DNA of 30,803 nucleotides. It comes from a virus. How positions within the stretch are numbered: the first letter of the stretch is position 1; each line of letters begins with the position of its first letter. The position numbers and the translations under genes are program-made. The notes beneath the pieces were generated by a model. That model was not told the DNA's origin. It made no database searches and worked only from the letters and a program-made list of their open reading frames with translations. The stretch lies in IMG/VR virus record IMGVR_UViG_3300017917_003628, positions 1 to 30,803 of that record. The stretch is one strand, 5' to 3'. This document shows positions 1 to 4,976 of this stretch, one piece after another.

Positions 1-310
1 ACTACCCCGGTTCCGCAGTTTCTTAGGCTGCTAAAGCAAACTTGCTGTCATTGACAGCTACGTCTACTTCGTAGAACTTAAATGCTGATTTTGCATTTAG
101 ATTATTTGCTTGATTTACGGTCATCGCCTACCGTGTTGCCGTCTCTACTATCTAACCCTGTCGAAACCATGACTGGCCCATTATAAAGCACACTACCCAC
201 GTAACCTGATCAATGGCGAAGGAGTTGAACCTTCTTTGACAATGTGCTTTATGGTGGACCAGGCGGGAGTCGAACCCGCGTCCAGAATTCCTTCGCTTTG
301 AAGGGATTAC
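1..310 (-). ncRNA. ssrA: Circularly permuted two-piece tmRNA
   Basis: Ribosome-rescue RNA. On the minus strand the acceptor piece comes first (about 310 to 252): a T-arm with GCGGG/CCCGC stem and TTCGACT loop at 279-263, then CTGGTCC, discriminator A and an encoded CCA at 254-252. An intervening segment follows (251-180), then the coding piece starting GGGCCAG at 179 with the canonical GGTTTCGACAGGG nearby. GGGCCAG and CTGGTCC form a 7-bp acceptor stem with a G3-U wobble, the alanyl-tRNA synthetase identity element. The tag reads VAVNDSKFALAA then TAA (61-23) if the resume codon is GTA; the exact resume codon is uncertain. Acceptor before coding piece is the permuted arrangement known from alphaproteobacteria. 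The 3' end of the coding piece lies at or beyond the window edge, and I could not trace all helices or pseudoknots. Confidence 0.9.
180..251 (-). other. tmRNA intervening segment with T-arm-like hairpin
   Basis: This is the spacer expected to be removed when a permuted tmRNA precursor matures into two pieces. Its flanks contain a 10-bp inverted repeat, ATAAAGCACA at 183-192 against TGTGCTTTAT at 243-252, which would pair the spacer ends and bring the two mature termini together. Inside, on the minus strand, 234-218 reads GAAGG-TTCAACT-CCTTC, a perfect 5-bp stem with a 7-nt loop of the TPsiC type. No other tRNA arms are visible, so this is not a complete tRNA. It may be a processing-enzyme recognition mimic. 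Confidence 0.6.
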
Positions 311-318
311 AACAATTC

Positions 319-396
319 TTATTTGCCCTTGCGTTTGCGTTGAGCAGTTCTAACTGCTCTCATAGCACGAGCTCTAACACTTTTAATCTTAGGCAT
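319..396 (-). CDS. 25-aa highly basic microprotein (fourth of four)
   Basis: Begins MPKIKSVRARAMRAVRTAQR and ends KRKGK. Eleven of 25 residues are Lys or Arg and none is acidic. Its start shares one base with the stop of the gene before it (TAATG) and no Shine-Dalgarno is visible, so translation is probably coupled. The Ala/Arg-rich amphipathic middle and KRK-type tail resemble the three preceding microproteins, suggesting a paralogous family. Function is unknown; nucleic-acid or ribosome binding is only a guess from charge. It ends about 9 bases before the tmRNA acceptor piece, so the tmRNA may share this transcript. Confidence 0.55.
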   Translation of the reverse strand: MPKIKSVRARAMRAVRTAQRKRKGK

Positions 397-500
397 TATT
401 TTTTTCTACGAACTACTCGTTTAGCCATTGCGCTAACTGTCTTAGCACGTGGCGGTTTTTTGCCTTTAAGAATTTGGCTAACTCTACGTGGACTAGGCAT
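396..500 (-). CDS. 34-aa highly basic microprotein (third of four)
   Basis: Begins MPSPRRVSQILKGKKPPRAK and ends RVVRRKK. Thirteen of 34 residues are Lys or Arg, none acidic. A good ribosome-binding site (AAAGGA, 7 bases before ATG) supports translation, and that site overlaps the end of the preceding gene. The stop overlaps the next start as TAATG. The last 14 residues (AMAKRVVRRKK region) match the pattern of the sister microproteins: Ala/Met, then paired basic residues, then a basic tail. No family is recognised. Confidence 0.6.
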   Translation of the reverse strand: MPSPRRVSQILKGKKPPRAKTVSAMAKRVVRRKK

Positions 501-502
501 AA

Positions 503-577
503 TTATTTCCTTTTCTTTAAAACTCTACGTGCTGTTGCACGAATTGAGCGGGGGTGGTGGGCTTTAAATTTAGCCAT
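503..577 (-). CDS. 24-aa highly basic microprotein (second of four)
   Basis: Begins MAKFKAHHPRSIRATARRVL and ends KKRK. Ten of 24 residues are Lys or Arg, plus two His, none acidic. It starts two bases after the stop of the previous gene in a TAATTATG junction, the same junction that separates it from the next gene. No separate Shine-Dalgarno is visible, so coupling is likely. The IRATARRVLKKRK part closely resembles the IRQAAMRATKKRS end of its upstream neighbour. Function unknown. Confidence 0.55.
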   Translation of the reverse strand: MAKFKAHHPRSIRATARRVLKKRK

Positions 578-579
578 AA

Positions 580-648
580 TTAACTACGCTTTTTGGTTGC
601 TCGCATTGCTGCTTGACGAATACGTTGTTTTGCGATTTTACGTGCCAT
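580..648 (-). CDS. 22-aa highly basic microprotein (first of four)
   Basis: Begins MARKIAKQRIRQAAMRATKK and ends RS. Nine of 22 residues are Lys or Arg, none acidic. A GGAG ribosome-binding site lies 6 bases before ATG, inside the end of the upstream membrane microprotein gene. This is the first of four tandem basic microproteins that look related by composition and by a shared Ala-Arg-rich helix plus basic tail. It is too short for a database domain call; function unknown. Confidence 0.55.
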   Translation of the reverse strand: MARKIAKQRIRQAAMRATKKRS

Positions 649-649
649 T

Positions 650-745
650 TTATTCTCCATCTGGAAAGTTGTCGTGATAATCTATGAGCCAATATATGGC
701 GATACAACCTATTAAAGCAATAATGATCCAAAATAAGTAGCTCAT
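650..745 (-). CDS. 31-aa single-pass membrane microprotein
   Basis: Begins MSYLFWIIIALIGCIAIYWL and continues with an acidic, polar tail (IDYHDNFPDGE). One hydrophobic segment covers about residues 3-20, with the tail containing five acidic residues, in contrast to the basic proteins downstream. It is the first gene after a sigma70-type promoter (751-779) and its stop (TAA) abuts the next start (TAAAATG). No strong Shine-Dalgarno is seen. It could be a holin-like, antiholin-like or superinfection-exclusion peptide, but nothing in the sequence decides this. Confidence 0.6.
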   Translation of the reverse strand: MSYLFWIIIALIGCIAIYWLIDYHDNFPDGE

Positions 746-750
746 AGTTT

Positions 751-779
751 ATTGTATTATATTTACCCATTAAAGTCAA
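751..779 (-). promoter_or_regulatory. Sigma70-type promoter for the microprotein cluster
   Basis: On the minus strand TTGACT (779-774) is followed after 17 bases by TACAAT (756-751). Transcription would start a few bases before the membrane microprotein ATG at 745, leaving almost no leader. A 14-base string GTAAATATAATACA within it recurs upstream of csgF (13162-13176), so a phage-specific promoter overlapping the same bases is also possible. Confidence 0.55.
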
Positions 780-784
780 TTCGT

Positions 785-834
785 TTGGCAAAAACTAAAT
801 ACTATGTATTTTACAGATCCGGGAGCGAATCAAA
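785..834 (+). promoter_or_regulatory. Promoter-like region and leader of small-gene operon
   Basis: A possible sigma70 pair TTGGCA (785-790) and TATTTT (807-812) has a 16-base spacer; alternatively CTAAATACTA (795-804) resembles the late-type motif seen elsewhere in the window. The leader then carries ACAGATCCGGGAGCGAATCAAAATG. The stretch CCGGGAGCGAA is also found in the leader of csgF at 13143-13156, where GGGAG serves as ribosome-binding site in both cases. Confidence 0.4.
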
Positions 835-1116
835 ATGAATGAAATATTCAAAATCATAGGGGACCTCGGGTTCCCTGTAGCTGTAGCGTTTGCAGGCGGC
901 TATTTCGTATATCTTACCATCAAACTACTATTAGGCGGTGTGCTAGGCGCTATTAAGGGCATGGCGGGCATTATTGTTGCCCTTGATAACCGTGTTAAAA
1001 CAATGAACCACGACGTTGTGCGTATTGATACTATTGTTTCAAACGCATTAGGTTTAAAACCAGATGTTGATCGTATTGCTAGAGCGGACGGTAAGAATGA
1101 TGCGAGACGAGACTAA
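835..1116 (+). CDS. Small membrane protein, paralogue A
   Basis: 93 aa. The N-terminal third holds a hydrophobic segment (roughly residues 12-45, GFPVAVAFAGGYFVYLTIK onward), followed by an amphipathic region (VALDNRVKTMNHDVVRIDTI) and a charged tail. It aligns by eye with the last gene of this operon (1805-2152): both begin MxEI, contain GFP at about residue 12, then membrane segment, then a (V/L)IAL-D-R-(V/I)-(K/R)-M-x-(H/N)-D core and a NxxLxL motif. Single N-terminal membrane segment plus charged helix is an architecture seen in small phage holin-like proteins, but no family is recognised. A strong GGGAG ribosome-binding site precedes it. Confidence 0.7.
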   Translation: MNEIFKIIGDLGFPVAVAFAGGYFVYLTIKLLLGGVLGAIKGMAGIIVALDNRVKTMNHDVVRIDTIVSNALGLKPDVDRIARADGKNDARRD

Positions 1117-1273
1117 AATATCAGAAATTGAACTAGCTGTGCTAGATGAAGAAGTTATAAAGCTTCATCAAGTAGCACGTACTTTGGAGCGAGCTTTTAA
1201 TGGGAGGGGGCAGTTAAGCGATGATATTCGAAACTGTGCTGATCGATTAAGCGAACTTTTAAAAAGGTACTAA
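1097..1273 (+). CDS. Small helical protein, unknown
   Basis: 58 aa from the ATG at 1097 (a second ATG follows immediately at 1100). It overlaps the end of the preceding gene by 20 bases in another frame, typical of coupled phage genes; a longer reading from 1064 is possible but has no ribosome-binding site. The sequence is soluble and predicted helical, with heptad-like leucines (IELAVLDEEVIKLHQVARTL) that could form a short coiled coil. No family recognised. Confidence 0.6.
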   Translation: MMRDETKISEIELAVLDEEVIKLHQVARTLERAFNGRGQLSDDIRNCADRLSELLKRY

Positions 1274-1274
1274 A

Positions 1275-1472
1275 ATGTTATACTTAGATTATAATTGGGA
1301 TTTGAATCCACGTGGGATTTTACTAGACGGGGAACTTAATACAGATAAGTTGGGTTGGAAACACGGTGATTTGTTTAAGTTCATTAATATAAACGGGCGT
1401 CAACAATTAGTTAAAATTGACCCTGTAGAAGCATTTGTTAAAGGACACCCTGTAAATGTTCAAGCAAAATAA
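1275..1472 (+). CDS. Conserved-type small phage protein, unknown
   Basis: 65 aa, no membrane segment. The sequence MLYLDYNWDLNPRGILLDGE, then LGWKHGDLFKFININGRQQL, looks like a small beta-rich fold. An AAGG ribosome-binding site lies 7 bases before the ATG, which is 1 base after the previous stop. Its 3' end overlaps the next small gene by 17 bases. Function unknown. Confidence 0.65.
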   Translation: MLYLDYNWDLNPRGILLDGELNTDKLGWKHGDLFKFININGRQQLVKIDPVEAFVKGHPVNVQAK

Positions 1473-1614
1473 ATGGGACGCATGGTACGATGCACAGCCA
1501 GCCCACATTAAACGCTGGCTAGATCAAGACCACGCTATATGGTACGATAGTGATATGTGGAAGGCTGGATTTGTAGGAGTTTTTGTAGGAATAATTATAG
1601 GACTTTGTTTCTAA
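1456..1614 (+). CDS. 52-aa protein with C-terminal membrane anchor
   Basis: This ORF is very short but well placed: it starts inside the end of its neighbour and its stop overlaps the next start (TAATG). The protein begins MFKQNKWDAWYDAQPAHIKR, is rich in Trp and aromatic residues, and ends with a hydrophobic segment (AGFVGVFVGIIIGLCF, about residues 37-52). This is a tail-anchor-like topology with an N-terminal cytoplasmic part. AAAGGA lies 10 bases before the ATG. Function unknown. Confidence 0.6.
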   Translation: MFKQNKWDAWYDAQPAHIKRWLDQDHAIWYDSDMWKAGFVGVFVGIIIGLCF

Positions 1615-1802
1615 TGTATGTAGATGGTTGGGTTCTTCTTTTAATATATGTAATGGCATCTGTGTCATTAATATTATCTCTTTATAATTTTTTAGATTAT
1701 AAAGATATTTTAAGAAGATTAACAACAAGGCCTACAACTAAAAAAACATTTCAACCAAAGTCAACTATAGTTAATAAACGACCCAAGGGTCACTGGGATT
1801 AA
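1614..1802 (+). CDS. 62-aa small membrane protein
   Basis: The chosen start is the ATG at 1614, overlapping the upstream stop as TAATG; an upstream in-frame start at 1557 would lie inside the previous gene and has no support. One membrane segment (VLLLIYVMASVSLILSLY, about residues 7-24) is followed by a basic, Thr/Lys-rich cytoplasmic tail ending in KRPKGHWD. No family recognised. It sits among other membrane microproteins, so a role at the host membrane is plausible but unproven. Confidence 0.6.
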   Translation: MYVDGWVLLLIYVMASVSLILSLYNFLDYKDILRRLTTRPTTKKTFQPKSTIVNKRPKGHWD

Positions 1803-1804
1803 TT

Positions 1805-2152
1805 ATGACAGAAATTGTAGATTTAGTTAATAAGTATGGTTTTCCAATTGTCATGGCAGTTGGAATGGGCTACATCATTAAATATGTGTGGGAATGGTCA
1901 ACAAAAGAAGTTAAGCCAGTTATTAGTGAAGCAAACACAGTTTTAATTGCACTAATAGATCGCATTCGTATGTTGGACAATGACTTGATTCGTTTGAATC
2001 AAAAAGTTAATACTGTTCTACATCTTCGTGGTAAGATTATTGAATCAGATCGTGTTATGGAACAAATGAAAGTGGAAAAAGAAGCTAATGCAAAATTTGA
2101 AGATGCAGCACATTTAGATGATAAAAAGTCTGCAGCTAGTGGAGAATCATAA
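1805..2152 (+). CDS. Small membrane protein, paralogue B
   Basis: 115 aa, starting two bases after the previous stop in a TAATTATG junction. It resembles the first gene of the operon (835-1116): MTEIVDLVNKYGFPIVMAVG begins a membrane segment to about residue 30, followed by an amphipathic stretch (IALIDRIRMLDNDLIRLNQK) and a longer charged tail rich in Lys, Glu and Ala. The pair probably arose by duplication and diverged. A holin, holin partner or membrane scaffold is possible; no catalytic motif is seen. Confidence 0.7.
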   Translation: MTEIVDLVNKYGFPIVMAVGMGYIIKYVWEWSTKEVKPVISEANTVLIALIDRIRMLDNDLIRLNQKVNTVLHLRGKIIESDRVMEQMKVEKEANAKFEDAAHLDDKKSAASGES

Positions 2153-2158
2153 AGAATT

Positions 2159-2246
2159 CACCTTAGGACCTTTGTAGTTAGGTGATAGGCGGCCACTGCC
2201 TGGAGTTCCACGATTCGCTACCGTACACTCCGAAAGTGGCATTTTT
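2159..2246 (+). terminator. Structured intergenic element, terminator-like
   Basis: The gap between the small-gene operon and aceA holds two hairpins. The first pairs CACCT (2159-2163) with AGGTG (2180-2184). The second has an outer stem GCCACT/AGTGGC (2192-2197 with 2235-2240) and an inner stem GGAGT/ACTCC (2202-2206 with 2227-2231), followed at once by five T (2242-2246). This fits a rho-independent terminator for the upstream operon, but the 20-base loop and extra hairpin are more elaborate than needed, so a cis-regulatory RNA is an alternative. I do not match it to a known riboswitch. Confidence 0.5.
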
Positions 2247-2267
2247 ATTGGATCCTTGTTTAGAGCC

Positions 2268-2274
2268 ATAAATA
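2268..2274 (+). promoter_or_regulatory. Late-type promoter motif upstream of aceA
   Basis: CATAAATACTAGG contains ATAAATA, the core of the T4-type late promoter (TATAAATA). The same ATAAATA(T/C)T(A/T) context occurs at 7170, 15079, 22851 and 27163 on the minus strand. It lies 22 bases before the aceA start with AAGGAG between, a normal leader. Late timing for aceA is inferred from this motif only. Confidence 0.5.
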
Positions 2275-2295
2275 CTAGGCTTACAAGGAGACACT

Positions 2296-3504
2296 ATGAA
2301 AAAGCGCAATTACACACAAGACACAGTCCGCAAGTTACAGGGCTCATTACAAATTGAGCATACTTTAGCCAAACGTGGTGCTATCAAACTACGCGAACTA
2401 CTAGCAAATGAACCATACGTTAATACGCTAGGAGCATACAGCGGTCAACAAGCCGTTCAACATGCCAAAGCAGGACTCAAAGCAATTTATCTATCAGGCT
2501 GGCAAGTAGCCGCAGCCGCGAACACAGCAGGACAAACATATCCAGATCAAAGTTTGTATCCTGTAAATTCAGTACCAACAATCGTTAAGCAAATTAACAA
2601 TGCTTTCCGTCGTGCTGATCAAATTGAACACTCAGAAGGTAATCTAACTACAGATTATTTCCTACCAATCGTTGCCGATGCCGAAGCAGGATTTGGCGGT
2701 GCTTTAAATGCATACGAACTAATGATGGCGATGATCGAGGCAGGTGCAGGCGGCGTTCACTTTGAAGACCAGTTAAGTAGTGAAAAGAAATGTGGACACT
2801 TAGGTGGTAAGGTTTTAATTCCTACTAGCCAAGCTATCCGTAATTTACAAGCCGCACGACTAGCTGCAGATGTAGCAGGTGTTGACACAGTTATTCTAGC
2901 ACGTACAGACGCAGAATCAGCAACACTTATTACTAGCGATCATGACCCACTAGACAAGGATTTTATTATCAATGAAAGAACTGAAGAAGGTTTCTTCAAA
3001 TTTAAAAATGGACTCGATGCTTGTATCGCAAGGGGACTTGCGTATGCACCATATGCAGACTTATTATGGTTTGAAACCAGCACACCAGATATACAACAAG
3101 CCAAAAAATTTGCAGACGCTATCCACGCCGAGTTTCCTGATCAGATGCTTGCTTATAATTGCAGTCCTAGTTTTAATTGGCGTAAGTTTTTAAGCGAAGA
3201 AGAATGCGAAACGTTCCAACGTGAACTAGGTGAACTAGGATATAAGTTCCAGTTCATTACACTAGCAGGTTTCCATAGTGTAAACTTAGCAACCTTTGAA
3301 CTTGCTGAAGCGTACAAAGCACGTGGCATGGCCGGCTACAGTGAAATGCAACAACGTGAGTTTGCTGCACAAGAACGTGGCTTTACAACAGTCAAACATC
3401 AACGTGAAGTAGGTGTTGGTTACTTTGACTTAATCAGCGAGGCAGTTGGTGCAAGTAGTACAGTAGCAAACAAAACTTCAACGGAGGCGGATCAATTCCA
3501 CTAA
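2296..3504 (+). CDS. aceA: Isocitrate lyase
   Basis: Cleaves isocitrate to glyoxylate and succinate, the first step of the glyoxylate bypass. At 402 aa it is slightly shorter than typical bacterial enzymes (about 430). The catalytic loop KKCGH is intact at residues 164-168 (Cys166), preceded by the metal-binding region ADAEAGFGG (about 127-135) and an [20 protein letters not shown] segment near residues 67-86; NCSPSFNW is present in the C-terminal half. An AAGGAG ribosome-binding site precedes the ATG. The desaturase gene follows after one base, so the two are cotranscribed. Isocitrate lyase is a rare phage cargo gene; SAR11-type hosts are known to use the glyoxylate bypass, which makes an auxiliary metabolic role plausible. 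Function call is confident, role inferred. Confidence 0.95.
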   Translation: MKKRNYTQDTVRKLQGSLQIEHTLAKRGAIKLRELLANEPYVNTLGAYSGQQAVQHAKAGLKAIYLSGWQVAAAANTAGQTYPDQSLYPVNSVPTIVKQINNAFRRADQIEHSEGNLTTDYFLPIVADAEAGFGGALNAYELMMAMIEAGAGGVHFEDQLSSEKKCGHLGGKVLIPTSQAIRNLQAARLAADVAGVDTVILARTDAESATLITSDHDPLDKDFIINERTEEGFFKFKNGLDACIARGLAYAPYADLLWFETSTPDIQQAKKFADAIHAEFPDQMLAYNCSPSFNWRKFLSEEECETFQRELGELGYKFQFITLAGFHSVNLATFELAEAYKARGMAGYSEMQQREFAAQERGFTTVKHQREVGVGYFDLISEAVGASSTVANKTSTEADQFH

Positions 3505-3505
3505 T

Positions 3506-4207
3506 ATGATTATTTTAATCTACACCTTAGTGATAGTACAAATCACTATTGCTTGTGTTACTTTGTATCTACATCGTAGTCAAGCACACAGAGCTGTAAC
3601 ATTCCATCCTGCGGTTAGTCATTTTATGCGTTTCTGGTTATGGCTAACAACAGGTATGAATACTAAGGAGTGGGTTGCTGTACATCGCAAACATCACCAA
3701 GCAAGCGACACACCTTTAGATCCTCACAGTCCACAAATTTACGGAATATGGACTGTATTGTTTAAAGGTGCTTTCTTATATATTAAAGCAAAGCAAGATC
3801 CAGAAGTTATAAAGTTAGGGGCAGGAACTCCTAACGATTGGATAGAAAATAAAGTTTATACTCCCCACCCCTTTGCAGGAATTCTATTGATGTTGGTTAT
3901 TGACCTTGTTCTTTTTGGTCCTGTTGGGTTAATAGTGTGGGGAGTTCAAATGATATGGATTCCATTCTGGGCCGCAGGTGTTATTAACGGTCTAGCACAT
4001 TGGATAGGTTATAGAAACTACAGTACAAAAGATACTAGTCGTAACTTATTACCTTGGGCGATTTGGATTGGAGGCGAAGAACTCCACAACAATCATCACG
4101 GTGACGGAGCAAGTGCTAATTTTCGTCATAATTGGTACGAAATAGATGTTGGCTGGATCTACATCAAGGTATTAGAAAAATTAAAACTAGCTAGTGTTAG
4201 AAATTAG
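3506..4207 (+). CDS. Fatty acid desaturase (delta-9 type)
   Basis: 233 aa integral membrane di-iron enzyme that introduces a double bond into fatty acyl chains. Three histidine boxes are intact: H-x4-H at residues 23-28 (HRSQAH), HxxHH at 60-64 (HRKHH) and HxxHH at 194-198 (HNNHH), plus NGLAH at 161-165. Hydrophobic segments lie near residues 1-20, 38-50 and 122-160. It is shorter than many family members (about 260-380 aa) and lacks any fused cytochrome b5, so it would need an external electron donor. It is one base after aceA and overlaps the convergent peptidase gene by 11 bases at the 3' end. It could remodel host or membrane lipids during infection (inference). Confidence 0.9.
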   Translation: MIILIYTLVIVQITIACVTLYLHRSQAHRAVTFHPAVSHFMRFWLWLTTGMNTKEWVAVHRKHHQASDTPLDPHSPQIYGIWTVLFKGAFLYIKAKQDPEVIKLGAGTPNDWIENKVYTPHPFAGILLMLVIDLVLFGPVGLIVWGVQMIWIPFWAAGVINGLAHWIGYRNYSTKDTSRNLLPWAIWIGGEELHNNHHGDGASANFRHNWYEIDVGWIYIKVLEKLKLASVRN

Positions 4208-4955
4208 TAGCAAGTTGTTTTGCTTCGGGAATACGTGTACGAGTATTTCTACTATTTAATAGGACGACAATGCGTCGTCCTATTTTTGTATCTAGCATCA
4301 TAACAATACATCCGCCTGATGCACTTATGTATCCTGTTTTACTTACAATAAAATCATGTGTAGCAACTAAAGGATTAGTATTATTAAAAGTAAAATAGTG
4401 TTTCTTCTTTTTATTTACTTTTTCTATTTTTCCTTGTGCAATATTTGACGCTTTAACAATTTCACTATACTGACTAGATGCCATTACAATTTTAACTAAT
4501 TCATGTGCGGTGCTGACGTTCATTATATTCAGTCCGCTTGGGTCTGCATAGTGGGTATTTGATAAACCTAAATTCCAAGCCTTCCAATTCATAGTTGCAA
4601 TACAACCAGAACGGCCAGTTGGATAGTTATCACATAAGATGTCAGCGGCATGATTGTCAGATTTTACTAACATTAATTGTAATAGTTCTAAACGAGTAGT
4701 ACCATTAATCAATTCGTTCAAATCTTGTCTAGCATCTAACACAACCATTGCAGTCATTAATTTAGTAATACTAGCAATACTACGTTGCTGATCTGCGTTT
4801 TTACTTTCGAGTATGTTTCCGTCGCCGTCGGCAACTAGCCACGACGATGCGGTGATAGGCACAAGTTTGGGAGAGGCGGCGTTTGCTTGCCCGCTATATA
4901 AAACGGCAAGTAATACCAATAAAGATAAAATTCTACCCATTTGTCTATTGTACAC
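4197..4955 (-). CDS. D-alanyl-D-alanine carboxypeptidase/endopeptidase (PBP7-like)
   Basis: Serine peptidase of the penicillin-binding fold (S11/PbpG type) acting on peptidoglycan peptides in the periplasm. All three catalytic motifs are present: SxxK at residues 62-65 (SITK), SxN at 99-101 (SDN) and KTG at 206-208. A signal peptide (GRILSLLVLLAVLYSGQANA) precedes mature ASPKLV. At 252 aa it is compact and lacks the C-terminal membrane-anchor helix of classic DD-carboxypeptidases. Start may be the GTG at 4955 or the ATG at 4940, five codons later; the latter gives a more typical signal peptide. It is the last gene of the curli/sensor operon, where it may loosen the cell wall for surface-fibre assembly or serve lysis. 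Confidence 0.88.
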   Translation of the reverse strand: MYNRQMGRILSLLVLLAVLYSGQANAASPKLVPITASSWLVADGDGNILESKNADQQRSIASITKLMTAMVVLDARQDLNELINGTTRLELLQLMLVKSDNHAADILCDNYPTGRSGCIATMNWKAWNLGLSNTHYADPSGLNIMNVSTAHELVKIVMASSQYSEIVKASNIAQGKIEKVNKKKKHYFTFNNTNPLVATHDFIVSKTGYISASGGCIVMMLDTKIGRRIVVLLNSRNTRTRIPEAKQLATNF

Positions 4956-4976
4956 TCTATTAATAAATTTGTAAAA

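Noticed and set aside
190-250. Complete tRNA gene in the tmRNA spacer
   Set aside because: Only a T-arm-like hairpin is present; no D-arm, anticodon arm or acceptor pairing could be assembled.
244-567. 107-aa plus-strand open frame
   Set aside because: It runs antisense through the tmRNA acceptor piece and the basic microprotein genes; no ribosome-binding site and composition of a shadow frame.
570-791. 73-aa minus-strand open frame
   Set aside because: It overlaps the promoter, the membrane microprotein and the first basic microprotein in another frame; the tightly joined small genes explain the region better.
2159-2246. A known riboswitch (SAM, glycine or glutamine type) before aceA
   Set aside because: The conserved core sequences I know for these classes are not visible; only a terminator-like structure can be supported.
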